From: Neptunomonas qingdaonensis
Lineage (GTDB): Bacteria; Pseudomonadota; Gammaproteobacteria; Pseudomonadales; Balneatricaceae
Direction of reading: 5' to 3'
NCBI RefSeq assembly: GCF_900113275.1
Contig: NZ_FOOU01000004.1
Span: forward strand, 310,001 to 374,000
Length of the DNA stretch: 64,000 nt
Below are positions 1 to 8,009 of this stretch, in pieces (within the stretch, counting starts at the first letter, position 1; the number at the start of each line of letters is the position of its first letter). A program made the position numbers and the translations under genes. Under the pieces are notes generated by a model. That model had not been told where the DNA came from. It did not search any database and saw only the letters and a program-made list of their open reading frames with translations.

Positions 1-1685
1 AGATTTTCAGGTTTGTCCCAGCCAGTATGCCAATGACAACACTTGTTATTCCAATCTGCAACTTTCGCTGCATAGACAGTCATGCAAGCAGGCTCGCTAC
101 TTGAAAGAGAATATTCGTTGATCAGTTTTTGAATTAAAAGCTGTCTTGAATTGAACAAGTGATGCCAATATGTCCAACCTCTTGTTCTCGTAGGCTCATC
201 GGTTTTGTCACCTGGCTCTATTTCCATATCGGGCACGAGCCCTTGCTCCTGCCAATTAGCGAGATTTTCGTGAACTATTCTATCTACCTTCTCTTCACGG
301 GCTAAATCGGCCTCCGTCACTTTTTTAAAGAACGTTATTGGGCGTGTTGAATCTATAGTATCCTTGTCAACCCAGTGGATGGCATATAACCTATCACGAT
401 AGATGTCCGTATCTAAATATCGAAAATCTGCCTTGTCCCACCTTCTAAGGCTGTTTAGCCACTTCCCGTCGGGGCCCTTACGGTCGCCACGAATAGTTTT
501 CAGCGGATTTTTGTATTCCTTTCCATTTAGCGTATATATTAAAAATCCGTTCTGAACGGTGCCATTTTCTGCAGCTTTTAACTCAGATTTAGAGCAATCA
601 GAAATAACATCTATTTGAAATGACTTGGTTTCAATATTGGGTATAACTTTAGCTATAACACCTTTATTTTTTGAGATAACCCAGCTTGGAGACATTGGTA
701 TTCTCCAGCCAGTTTCAGGACACGTCGTCTCTAAGCAATATAAGAAGGACTTTGCGCGATTTCCTTCACTATCATGCTCGATTTGTAATTCAGTTATAGC
801 TTCATCAACTTTTATGTAAACGTATTCTTGAGCTTGGGAAAACTCTTTCCTTTTATCTTCTGAAGCACCAATGATATTGAGAGCCCCCCAAGTTAACATA
901 CAAGCGACAGGATTAAGATCAGATGCTATTGCGTCACAGCCAATTCTTGCTGCTTCAAATGGTATTGAGCCACCACCACTAAATGTGTCTGCAACTTTAG
1001 GCCTGCGTCCATATTTCAAAATACCCAGTTGTTCAATGAGTTCTTGGTGAGATGATGCATTAACACCGTAACTTACATAGTGTTTATTTATCGTTGGCCA
1101 AATGTGCTCATATAACCATCCTTGATCTACCTCTTCAGGTCGCTTACATAGTAATGATTTCTCTTCGTAGCCTTTAATTTGACCAAGAAATAGAGTTAAC
1201 AAATGAAGTTTGTCTTTTTCCTCAATGTCACGGCGCCAACGGAGTTTTAACCCTGAGGAATCAGGGTTTAACGGGAAGGCTAATGCGTTAATTTCGGGAA
1301 ACCGATCGTCGTCAACTTTAATATTATGGGAGAAAGAGTCCCATGGGTTGTGTAGGTTTATTTTCTCGGCTATATCTTTCGGCTTTATTAAATTCTGAAT
1401 CAGGGCACGCTTGGCAAGACTCTGGTCATCAAATGCCATCAGTAGTTCAAAAATTTCTAAATCTTTTTCAGTGTTATCTGTTTGAGGTAAAAGACTACCA
1501 AGCACTACCGCTCTGACTAAAATCAGAGGCTTACGACCTTTCCAATAGGACCCTAAACCTGTGAGCGTTTGCCCTAAGTTTGCTTTTCTTTCTTTTTGTG
1601 CCTCGAAAGATACTTTTTGTGCTGGAAATACTGCCTCAATCAGTGCAGGCGCATCTTTCAGCGCAAAAGGTGTTAGCTGTGTCAT
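1..1685 (-). CDS. DUF1156 DNA methyltransferase-like protein, anti-phage associated (partial)
   Basis: The frame runs off the left edge, so only the first 561 residues are seen and the C-terminus is missing. The family is predicted to be a SAM-dependent DNA adenine methyltransferase of a defence module. A glycine-rich segment with SGGGS at about residue 233, followed some 20 residues later by SDLNPVA, fits the family's split methyltransferase core. A cysteine pair (YCLETTC) and SPSWV follow at about 290-330. The catalytic (D/N)PPY motif is not in the visible part and would be further on. The ATG follows directly on the stop codon of the DUF3780 gene, so the genes are translationally coupled. 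It is the last visible gene of an RHH-DUF499-DUF3780-DUF1156 operon. Confidence 0.85.
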   Translation of the reverse strand, partial: MTQLTPFALKDAPALIEAVFPAQKVSFEAQKERKANLGQTLTGLGSYWKGRKPLILVRAVVLGSLLPQTDNTEKDLEIFELLMAFDDQSLAKRALIQNLIKPKDIAEKINLHNPWDSFSHNIKVDDDRFPEINALAFPLNPDSSGLKLRWRRDIEEKDKLHLLTLFLGQIKGYEEKSLLCKRPEEVDQGWLYEHIWPTINKHYVSYGVNASSHQELIEQLGILKYGRRPKVADTFSGGGSIPFEAARIGCDAIASDLNPVACMLTWGALNIIGASEDKRKEFSQAQEYVYIKVDEAITELQIEHDSEGNRAKSFLYCLETTCPETGWRIPMSPSWVISKNKGVIAKVIPNIETKSFQIDVISDCSKSELKAAENGTVQNGFLIYTLNGKEYKNPLKTIRGDRKGPDGKWLNSLRRWDKADFRYLDTDIYRDRLYAIHWVDKDTIDSTRPITFFKKVTEADLAREEKVDRIVHENLANWQEQGLVPDMEIEPGDKTDEPTRTRGWTYWHHLFNSRQLLIQKLINEYSLSSSEPACMTVYAAKVADWNNKCCHWHTGWDKPEN

Positions 1686-2321
1686 TTAATCTTCATCTCC
1701 AAACAGATCGAGCATGGACAAATTGCCTTGATCGAAACCATCGCTCTGTAATGTATTGCGTACTATTTTGCGGCCGCGTGGTTTTAGTTGGTCGCTCTGT
1801 GCAACATCGCCTAGCGCATGTCGTAGTGCAACACGCCAACCTTTTTCACCGTCTTTTATGCCGCCGGTACTCATGGCTGTCATGCCAAAAAGCCACCAGC
1901 GCTCTTCGGGCCTGAGTGCAAGCCAATTCCGAACCGCGACGGGAATATTCTCCATCGCCATACTTTCAATAGCCCAGGCTAATACGCATAACTCTTTCCC
2001 CAACAATCGATCGACAACATTCTCTCCGACTGACCATGCTGAGGTTTTAACGTTGTGACTTTTTAGCCGGGCATTAAAGGTTCGCTGTACTTCTGAGCGT
2101 ATGGCTGTCCACCTTGGTCTATCAATAATGACACGGTCAATTACTGCAAATTCATCGCTCTGCGCTTGTAGGCCGAGGTATTCACTGATTTGGACTTTGC
2201 CGCTATTGGCTTTGGGAATAATGACTTTAAAGTGATGGGGATCACTGGATGCAGGCACACCAAAGCCCAGCATTGGATGTGTAGCCGCTGTCTTTTCTGT
2301 GGTGAGTGTTGCCTTTGCCAT
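1686..2321 (-). CDS. DUF3780 protein, anti-phage associated
   Basis: This 211-residue soluble protein matches the DUF3780 family, known mainly as the small middle gene between DUF499 ATPases and DUF1156 methyltransferases. Its biochemical function is unknown. There is no signal peptide or membrane segment. A conserved-looking stretch VIIPKANSGKVQISEYLGLQ lies at about residues 33-52, and the C-terminus ends in an acidic LFGDED. The start has a good ribosome site (GAGG 9 nt upstream). The stop codon abuts the next ATG without a gap. Position and order, rather than motifs, are the main support for its role in the defence operon. Confidence 0.82.
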   Translation of the reverse strand: MAKATLTTEKTAATHPMLGFGVPASSDPHHFKVIIPKANSGKVQISEYLGLQAQSDEFAVIDRVIIDRPRWTAIRSEVQRTFNARLKSHNVKTSAWSVGENVVDRLLGKELCVLAWAIESMAMENIPVAVRNWLALRPEERWWLFGMTAMSTGGIKDGEKGWRVALRHALGDVAQSDQLKPRGRKIVRNTLQSDGFDQGNLSMLDLFGDED

Positions 2322-2371
2322 TATTGTTTCCTCATTGCTTTTATACGTAGAGGGCTAAAAGCCCTATGCAT

Positions 2372-5300
2372 TTATTCATATTGCGCGATGTCTCCTGGTC
2401 GAAGTTCGATGCCGACTAGTTTTGCGAACTCTTTTGCTTCAAAGCCGTTCTCAAAGTCGATGCCATCTTTGACTGCTATGGCAACGGGCGCATCTGCTTC
2501 ATTGAGTACATCACGCAAGCTATTCACTATTTTTTCGATCATAGCTGCAGTGATCTGGCGTTCACCAAAACGAATGCCCACGGTGTTTTCTCCCTCTCCA
2601 ATTTCGATACGCACCCCTTTGAAGTGCGTGGAAGTCTGATCTCGAAAACGGTTGATTACGCCAAATACTTTATCAGTGCTATCGAGTGGAACACGTTTGG
2701 TACTGCTCAAACGAGCTGGTTTTGTGTCGTCGATCTGTACCGTTTTATCGCCACTGTGGGGTATTGAAAAATCAGCTGTTTTGGTAGCTTCGCCGGATTT
2801 CGCATAAACCAGTAGGCGAGCTACATCGGAGCCTATTTCAAACGGCGCGTAATATGCTTTACCGTCTTTTGGATTGGAGCCATCAAGAGTATAAAGCATC
2901 TGCGCGTTTGGCGTGCATTGCAGGGTGATTTTCCGCTTGTCGGCCAAGGGTTCTACTTGGTGACGAATTTTTAAATCCGCTACCCAACGTGTAGCGGTAC
3001 CGCTTTCATATTTGCCGCTAGGGTCTTTTACCCAGAAGTAAAGCGTGCCTTCACTGGAACTGAAGTTTTCTAAATCATCTATTTGCGGGTCAGTTTCCAA
3101 AACTTCTGGCTTTGTTGAATAGTGAATCACTGGGCTTTCACCTGCATTACGCGGTGTTAAGCTAATGCGCGATTCGCCAGTATCCGGATTGGTACTGAGC
3201 AGCGATACATTGACACTGGTTTTTTCTTTCGGGTAGGGCCCTTTTTCAATATAACCATCTTCTCCTAAACGCCAGCGCCCTTGTTTAAGCGCTTCTGTTT
3301 TAAGGGTATCCATGCCGCCGCTGCCAGGCATCCAGGGCCAACCTGAGTTGCACTTGGCTCTATTAACAACGTCTTTCCATGGCGTGCGACGGTTGTTTGC
3401 TCCTGATGGCCATAATTCGGATTCAGCCATAGCAAAATATTGATTGAAATCGTCTTTGAGATCCGCTGCTAGTTTGTAATTTGCGCGTGGGTCGGCCATT
3501 AGTTTTTCTATTTGAGTTTCGGCAGACTGATCGCCTTCACCTACTTTTAAGCCATTGTCGATGGTAACTTTGAGAAGTCGCTCAGATCCGTCCATCTCAT
3601 CAACACCAGGAAAAAGGATCGTGTTGTAGGCTGCCGAAAGTGCTTTGGTAAAGCGGCCTTCGGCTTCTTCAAGCCGGTCTCGCGCTTCTTCATACAGAGT
3701 GTCGCCAGCTTTTAAGCGTTTACCAATTTGCTCTATGGCATAAAGCTCGCGCAAACGATCTTCTACGGCATCTGCCATTAGGCTGTCCTGCCCCGTTAGA
3801 ACCAATAAGTTGTTCTTTTCTTGCTGGAACTCGAAGAAGTTGGTGAGTTCGCTTGGTGGCACTTTGCCATCGGGCTTAATGACGATTAATACACGAGGAC
3901 CGCTTAGTTTTAATTCGTCCATGCGTGGCAAAATTTGTACTTCTTGATAGGCATTACGTTTGTTGGGTTGCAAAATGCCTTTCAATCGATTGATTAACGC
4001 GCCATCTATTTTTGGTTGAGGAATTTCTTTCGCGTTACGTTCGATTTGACGCGATAAGTTTTCCGTTTCTTTTATAAAAAAGCGTTGATCTTCACGATGC
4101 AGATACCAAGCCTGCTCACGAAGTTTTTGCATGACATCTAAAAACTCGTCGGCTTTACGATTGGGAGCTGTTAAAAATTCAATAATCTCGCTTTCAGATA
4201 GGCCAATTCGGCCGCCAACGGCACGGGATAATGATGATGATAGCAAAAGCGTCATGACTTGCTGTGCTGCATCACTATCAATTTCATCGTCTAACGTTTC
4301 AGAAATTGAATTGCCATTGTCTGCAATGTCTCTTGTTACTGCTGGGACTAGTTTTGGAGATATCCGTTCTATTTCGTCTTTAACTTGTTCATCGTTTAAA
4401 TCGAGATGCTGAGTACCAATAAGAAATACGTCATCGGTTTTACGTTGATCAACGCTTTTCAGTAAGCGTGCGGTAAATTGCATTAATCCGCGTGTTTGAC
4501 GAAAGCCTTCGTTTTCTTTAAAGAGAGCGACAAGGTGTTTAAATGAAGGGTGGAAGGGATAGGTTTCTCTAACTTGCTCCGCAATCTGCTCAATGCTCGA
4601 TGCTATGATGTACCCGCCATCTTCAGCCTTTTTGATTTGTTGTGCATACTCTTCCGCGATTTCACTGATGACATGTTCATCTGGCATTTCATCAATCAGG
4701 CGCTTTTTTAGTATTTCATAAATTTCATTACCCGACAGTTGAACCGGGGTAATGGTCATTGATTGACGACGGGTTTCTTGCTGAAGGTTAGAGATTGAAT
4801 CCGTCAGTGCTTTTGTTTGCGCTTTATAGCTGCCTGATAAGTTTGCAATGACAATACAACAATTTGGCAATTCCAGTGCGGCGCTCATTAATGCGCTTAA
4901 GCTGTATACCACCATGTTTGCCAGTGTGCCTGAACCATAGACCTGTGTACTTGCATTATCTAAGTACGGAGGTAACTCATCGATCATAATTAGTGTCGGG
5001 GTATCACCAATAATGTCTTTCCACTTTTGTTGGTCAACGGATTTAGGGCCGTTGATCCAGTACTCTTTAATTTCTTCAGCAGCACCGAGTTGTGTTGCAA
5101 TTTCGCCCCAAATATAATTATCAGGGTTATTTCGACCATTGAATGCAGCAATACGAGCATTGCCAAAATCTATGCGGTTATTCAGGTCTTCGGGCAGAAC
5201 GCCTGGTCGCAGGTGAGCGTGTTTGGCCAACAAACCTAAGGCGATCATCATGTGTGTTTTACCGCCCCCCATGGCTTGGGTGAGTTCAAACACGGCTTGG

Positions 5301-5497
5301 TCGGACTTACCTGACAACCTCAACATTCCTTCACGAAAAAGCTGGTCCATCCCGTGAGTTATGAAGTTACGTAAGAAGAATTCGCTACCATCGCCAGCAT
5401 CCGTAATAAGATCCGCCAGGTTCTCGATTCCTTGGCTCATTCTGTAATCCTTAACAACAGGATTAAAACTACATGCCTGTTTAACCGTCTTGATCAT
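2372..5497 (-). CDS. DUF499 AAA-like ATPase, anti-phage associated
   Basis: A large (1041-residue) ATPase of the DUF499 family, the motor-like component of the DUF499-DUF3780-DUF1156 module. A Walker A motif (MGGGKTH) lies near residue 80 and a Walker B (LIMIDELPPYL) near 170, with the ATPase core in the N-terminal 450 residues. The middle is rich in charged helices. The C-terminal third carries a beta-rich stretch with LYTLDGSNPKDG, like a chitobiase/FN3-type sandwich. I chose the ATG at 5497 because a GGAGA lies 9 nt upstream; an ATG at 5506 is also possible. It overlaps the RHH gene by 17 nt, which implies coupling. Known co-occurrence in defence islands is the basis of the anti-phage label; the mechanism is unproven. 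Confidence 0.85.
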   Translation of the reverse strand: MIKTVKQACSFNPVVKDYRMSQGIENLADLITDAGDGSEFFLRNFITHGMDQLFREGMLRLSGKSDQAVFELTQAMGGGKTHMMIALGLLAKHAHLRPGVLPEDLNNRIDFGNARIAAFNGRNNPDNYIWGEIATQLGAAEEIKEYWINGPKSVDQQKWKDIIGDTPTLIMIDELPPYLDNASTQVYGSGTLANMVVYSLSALMSAALELPNCCIVIANLSGSYKAQTKALTDSISNLQQETRRQSMTITPVQLSGNEIYEILKKRLIDEMPDEHVISEIAEEYAQQIKKAEDGGYIIASSIEQIAEQVRETYPFHPSFKHLVALFKENEGFRQTRGLMQFTARLLKSVDQRKTDDVFLIGTQHLDLNDEQVKDEIERISPKLVPAVTRDIADNGNSISETLDDEIDSDAAQQVMTLLLSSSLSRAVGGRIGLSESEIIEFLTAPNRKADEFLDVMQKLREQAWYLHREDQRFFIKETENLSRQIERNAKEIPQPKIDGALINRLKGILQPNKRNAYQEVQILPRMDELKLSGPRVLIVIKPDGKVPPSELTNFFEFQQEKNNLLVLTGQDSLMADAVEDRLRELYAIEQIGKRLKAGDTLYEEARDRLEEAEGRFTKALSAAYNTILFPGVDEMDGSERLLKVTIDNGLKVGEGDQSAETQIEKLMADPRANYKLAADLKDDFNQYFAMAESELWPSGANNRRTPWKDVVNRAKCNSGWPWMPGSGGMDTLKTEALKQGRWRLGEDGYIEKGPYPKEKTSVNVSLLSTNPDTGESRISLTPRNAGESPVIHYSTKPEVLETDPQIDDLENFSSSEGTLYFWVKDPSGKYESGTATRWVADLKIRHQVEPLADKRKITLQCTPNAQMLYTLDGSNPKDGKAYYAPFEIGSDVARLLVYAKSGEATKTADFSIPHSGDKTVQIDDTKPARLSSTKRVPLDSTDKVFGVINRFRDQTSTHFKGVRIEIGEGENTVGIRFGERQITAAMIEKIVNSLRDVLNEADAPVAIAVKDGIDFENGFEAKEFAKLVGIELRPGDIAQYE

Positions 5498-5693
5498 TAT
5501 GAACATTCTCCGTGTTGTTCTGATTTTTGGAAGTATTTATAGCTATACCGTTTTTCTCGCAATGTTCTAAAATCATCACTTCTACCATGTTTGCGATAGA
5601 CCGATGATCTGCTTGAGCAGCTGCGCGCAACGCTTCCTTCAATTTTGGATCAACTCTTATGGTCAGCGTCGCAGTTTTGGTGGTAGCCATCAT
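5481..5693 (-). CDS. Ribbon-helix-helix DNA-binding protein
   Basis: A 70-residue protein with the Arc/CopG-type ribbon-helix-helix pattern: a beta strand with alternating residues (TATLTIRVD) followed by two helices (PKLKEALRAAAQ, and RSIANMVEVMILEHCEK). The tail after residue 52 is polar and probably disordered. Such proteins are usually dimeric repressors of their own operon. It is the first gene of the defence operon and its 3' end overlaps the DUF499 gene, so it is a good candidate for an autoregulator that keeps the system low. An antitoxin-like role is possible, but no toxin partner of typical size is seen. Confidence 0.75.
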   Translation of the reverse strand: MMATTKTATLTIRVDPKLKEALRAAAQADHRSIANMVEVMILEHCEKNGIAINTSKNQNNTENVHNDQDG

Positions 5694-5941
5694 ACTCTCC
5701 GAAAAGACTGCAAATGTACTGCAACATACATCATTAAAATAGGTACATCAACGACTACAACTTTAAGTATCTATTTGATATAAGCAACACCGATAAAAAT
5801 CACCTCCTCCGATACGATTCAAACATTTTTCAGATACATATTACCTCTATGCAATGGCTATCAAAGCCACTGTTGAGTGTAGTCGACAAGCTTAAAACGG
5901 CATCGACAGCTCACCATTATTTAGTCAATAAAGGAGGCTTT
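5694..5941. promoter_or_regulatory. Divergent intergenic region between defence operon and small membrane genes
   Basis: This AT-rich stretch separates a minus-strand operon from a plus-strand one, so it must carry promoters in both directions. No clear -35/-10 pair or operator could be fixed by eye. An open frame beginning at 5849 in this region is read here only as the upstream extension of the 30-residue gene at 5942. Confidence 0.4.
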
Positions 5942-6034
5942 ATGCCGTTCGCATTTTTCGCCGGTTTTATAACGGGTGCGGGAATCTATTTCGCCATTAA
6001 GGAGAGCACTAATGTTCGCACTGTTAGCCGCTAA
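5942..6034 (+). CDS. Small membrane protein, 30 aa
   Basis: A 30-codon gene with a near-perfect Shine-Dalgarno (AAGGAGG, 5931-5937) right before the ATG. The product is one hydrophobic helix (PFAFFAGFITGAGIYFAIK) with glycines spaced every three to four residues, then a short charged tail. A longer frame from 5849 exists but has no comparable ribosome site. It overlaps the next small gene by 23 nt. I do not recognise the family. The overlap, the strong ribosome sites and the position before radC suggest a real membrane pair of the island. Confidence 0.55.
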   Translation: MPFAFFAGFITGAGIYFAIKESTNVRTVSR

Positions 6035-6101
6035 ACCGGTAACTGAACTTTTCGTACTGGGGGTTATTGCTGGCTACAACTGGGCTAAAAGCCTGGATTA
6101 G
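6012..6101 (+). CDS. Small hydrophobic protein, 29 aa
   Basis: A second mini-gene, in another frame and overlapping the end of the previous one, with AAGGAGAG upstream of its ATG. The product begins MFALLAAKPVTELFVLG and has a central hydrophobic segment with VLGVIAGYNWAKS. Translation is probably coupled to the gene before it. No family is recognised. An alternative is chance reading, but two consecutive strong ribosome sites make that less likely. Confidence 0.5.
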   Translation: MFALLAAKPVTELFVLGVIAGYNWAKSLD

Positions 6102-6149
6102 CGCTTAGTTAACTAACCCGCTACAAAACCATTCTTAACCATCGCGATA

Positions 6150-6174
6150 GAAGTGGACTCCAACAGTCCACTTC
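6150..6174 (+). terminator. Hairpin downstream of the small membrane genes
   Basis: Perfect 10-bp inverted repeat (GAAGTGGACT / AGTCCACTTC) with a 5-nt loop, followed by CCTTTC rather than a clean T-run. It may be an attenuator or processing hairpin between the small genes and radC. Confidence 0.5.
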
Positions 6175-6254
6175 CCTTTCAACGCTGTATTCAATTTTTA
6201 CCGATAGCGGCGTTAAGTCCGCCCTACCCGCTATCCAATAAAAGGATTCTGACT

Positions 6255-6731
6255 ATGCAAAACAGATCACAACCGGTCTATGTGACAGAGGGACCGTTAA
6301 CTACCCATCAAGTCCTGGAGAAAGCCTCTTCTATCTTGGCTGAGCAATTTACTGAATCGGATGTTTATTCCGAACCAACGAAAACCAAGGAGTTTCTGGA
6401 ATTTAAACTCGCTCACTACGAGCGAGAAGTTTTCGGCATCATGTTGCTGGATAACCGTCATCGACTGATCGATTACAAAGAGTTGTTCTTCGGTACGATT
6501 GACGCTGCGAGCATCTATCCCAGAGAGGTCGTGAAGGCCGTACTAGCTGATAATGCAGCTGCTGTCATCTTTGCGCACAATCATCCCTCAGGCGTAGCTG
6601 AGCCCTCTACCGCAGATAAATTGATAACCAAAAGGCTGGTGGATGCATTACAACTAATTGATGTTCGTGTGCTCGATCACATCATCGTGGGTCAGACATC
6701 GTTTTCATTTGCAGAACGAGGGTTACTGTAA
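6255..6731 (+). CDS. RadC-family JAB-domain protein
   Basis: A 158-residue RadC-like protein with a JAMM/JAB metalloprotease-type fold. The metal-binding signature HNHPSG is at residues 106-111, followed by the matching downstream acidic residue region (TADKLITKRL). An upstream helix segment with VYSEPTKTKEFLE is typical of island-borne copies, which lack the N-terminal helix-hairpin-helix of chromosomal RadC. The cellular role is still unclear; island copies are common near replication and recombination genes. I chose the ATG at 6255 (AAAGGA upstream) over the longer frame from 6153, whose extra part overlaps the hairpin and is not conserved in the family. Confidence 0.85.
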   Translation: MQNRSQPVYVTEGPLTTHQVLEKASSILAEQFTESDVYSEPTKTKEFLEFKLAHYEREVFGIMLLDNRHRLIDYKELFFGTIDAASIYPREVVKAVLADNAAAVIFAHNHPSGVAEPSTADKLITKRLVDALQLIDVRVLDHIIVGQTSFSFAERGLL

Positions 6732-6875
6732 GTACAAACCACCAGCCGGCATAAAACCAAGTTCCCAATTTAGTCTTTTGGGAACTTTACAAGCCCCGTC
6801 ACATAAGGCTTTGCGGGATTTACTGCCTCCGAAGTACTCATAACTACCCTCTCAACAGAAAAAAGGAACTTAGAC

Positions 6876-7436
6876 ATGGCTGAAGTTCTTGCGGTTAAAA
6901 ATGTTGATACGATCAAACTGATTAGCCACCTATTAGAGATACGACATAGCAAACAGATGTCGGATATCTGGAATATAGGTATAAACCTGGCATTACGTAT
7001 ATCTGACTTACTGTCTATTAAGTTTAATGACATATCAGAGGATCGATTAATTATTCAAGAATCCAAAACAGGCAAAATAGCCAGCATACAGCTCAACCCG
7101 AAAGCACTCGAGATCATCCATCGAATACGTCAGGAGCACCCATCCCATATTTATCTCTTTCAGTCATATCGTAATAAACAAGCAATTAATCGTATCCCAA
7201 GACCTCTAACACGACGCGCCGTCGGTAAAGCATTTGCGTCGATTGGAGAAGAAGTAAAGTTAGACCTTGGAACGCATTCAATGAGAAAGACCCGAGGTTA
7301 TCACCTCTATCAAAGCACAAAGGATATAGCTCGGGTGATGCAGATGCTCCGACACAGCTCTGAAAGAGTGACTTTGAGGTATATCGGTGTAACACAGGAT
7401 GATATTGATAAAGACTTTAAAGAATTGGTCTTGTAA
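6876..7436 (+). CDS. Single-domain tyrosine recombinase
   Basis: 186 residues, covering only a catalytic domain of the tyrosine recombinase family; the N-terminal SAM-like core-binding domain is absent. The catalytic set is visible: Arg in ALRISDLL (about 41), Lys in ESKTGK (about 66), HSMRKTRG (His and Arg, about 131-134), RHSSE His (about 155), and Tyr in RYIGV (about 165). It lies right after radC and about 500 bp before the cassette array. It lacks the extra helix that defines integron integrases, so I do not call it IntI. It could serve as an inversion or resolution enzyme. Confidence 0.75.
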   Translation: MAEVLAVKNVDTIKLISHLLEIRHSKQMSDIWNIGINLALRISDLLSIKFNDISEDRLIIQESKTGKIASIQLNPKALEIIHRIRQEHPSHIYLFQSYRNKQAINRIPRPLTRRAVGKAFASIGEEVKLDLGTHSMRKTRGYHLYQSTKDIARVMQMLRHSSERVTLRYIGVTQDDIDKDFKELVL

Positions 7437-7467
7437 GTAACAGCCGGCATTATGTCGGCTGTTACTT
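7435..7467 (+). terminator. Hairpin terminator after tyrosine recombinase
   Basis: A 12-bp perfect inverted repeat (AAGTAACAGCCG / CGGCTGTTACTT) with an 8-nt loop overlaps the stop codon of the recombinase gene. There is no long T-run after it, so it may act only as a 3' end stabiliser. Confidence 0.5.
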
Positions 7468-7904
7468 CATGCCAGGCTAGATACTAGTGAACGAGTGCTC
7501 TCGCGTTCATATTCCATTTTTTTTTTGAAATGTAGCCCATGAAGCAAATACATTAGATAATTTGTAGTAGCCATCAGACTTGATTTGGCACTTGGGTGTA
7601 TCAGTGATAGATTAAATCTGACAGCTGTCGACCCAAGTGTTCTTTCTAGCCGGGGGCACTCAATTACAAAACGGATGAAAGATCATGGAAGATGTTGCGA
7701 CAAAGCGCATCATCTTACGTAAAAGAAAATCTGGGCCTAGAAGTAGGCTGGATTAATTAAGTAAACTGTCCCCGGATCCTCTGTCCCCGGATCCTCACAA
7801 AAATCCAGGGGATTAATTAAGTATTATCCAATGCTTATTTAAAGTCTCAAGGGCTTTATGCACTACGTGATGGTTGGATCAAGCTTCACCATTCTCAGTG
7901 AAAC
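7468..7904. other. Gene-free stretch with short repeats, probable mobile-element debris
   Basis: No supported gene. There is a tandem pair of CTGTCCCCGGATCCT at about 7767-7795, flanked by two direct copies of GGATTAATTAAGTA (7750-7763 and 7810-7823). An inverted pair CACTTGGGT / ACCCAAGTG lies near 7590-7640. A 23-codon reading frame at 7685 ending KRKSGPRSRLD looks like the tail of a lost transposase-type gene, but this is only an impression. Confidence 0.4.
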
Positions 7905-7969
7905 GCCCTGTGCGGATCTGATGCAGGGTGTTGTGGGGGCTGAGGGTTAGATACCTTCGGCTACCCGAT
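7905..7969 (+). mobile_element. Group II intron 3' stub (domains V-VI)
   Basis: The stretch contains GAAACGCCCTGTGCGGATC with its pairing partner GCAGGGTG, matching domain V of a bacterial group IIC-type intron with a CGC catalytic triad. A domain VI hairpin (CTGAGGGTTAGATACCTTCGG) follows, ending in CTACCCGAT. It is closely similar to the end of the intron at 10370-11095. The 5' four fifths are gone. The sequence that follows (TAGATG) looks like half of an attC core, as expected for attC-targeting introns. Confidence 0.7.
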
Positions 7970-8009
7970 TAGATGTTGCTTCCGCCATAATTTTTTCCGG
8001 TTGTAAAAA

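Noticed and set aside
6876-7436. Integron integrase (IntI) for the cassette array
   Set aside because: The protein has only the catalytic domain and no IntI-specific helix.
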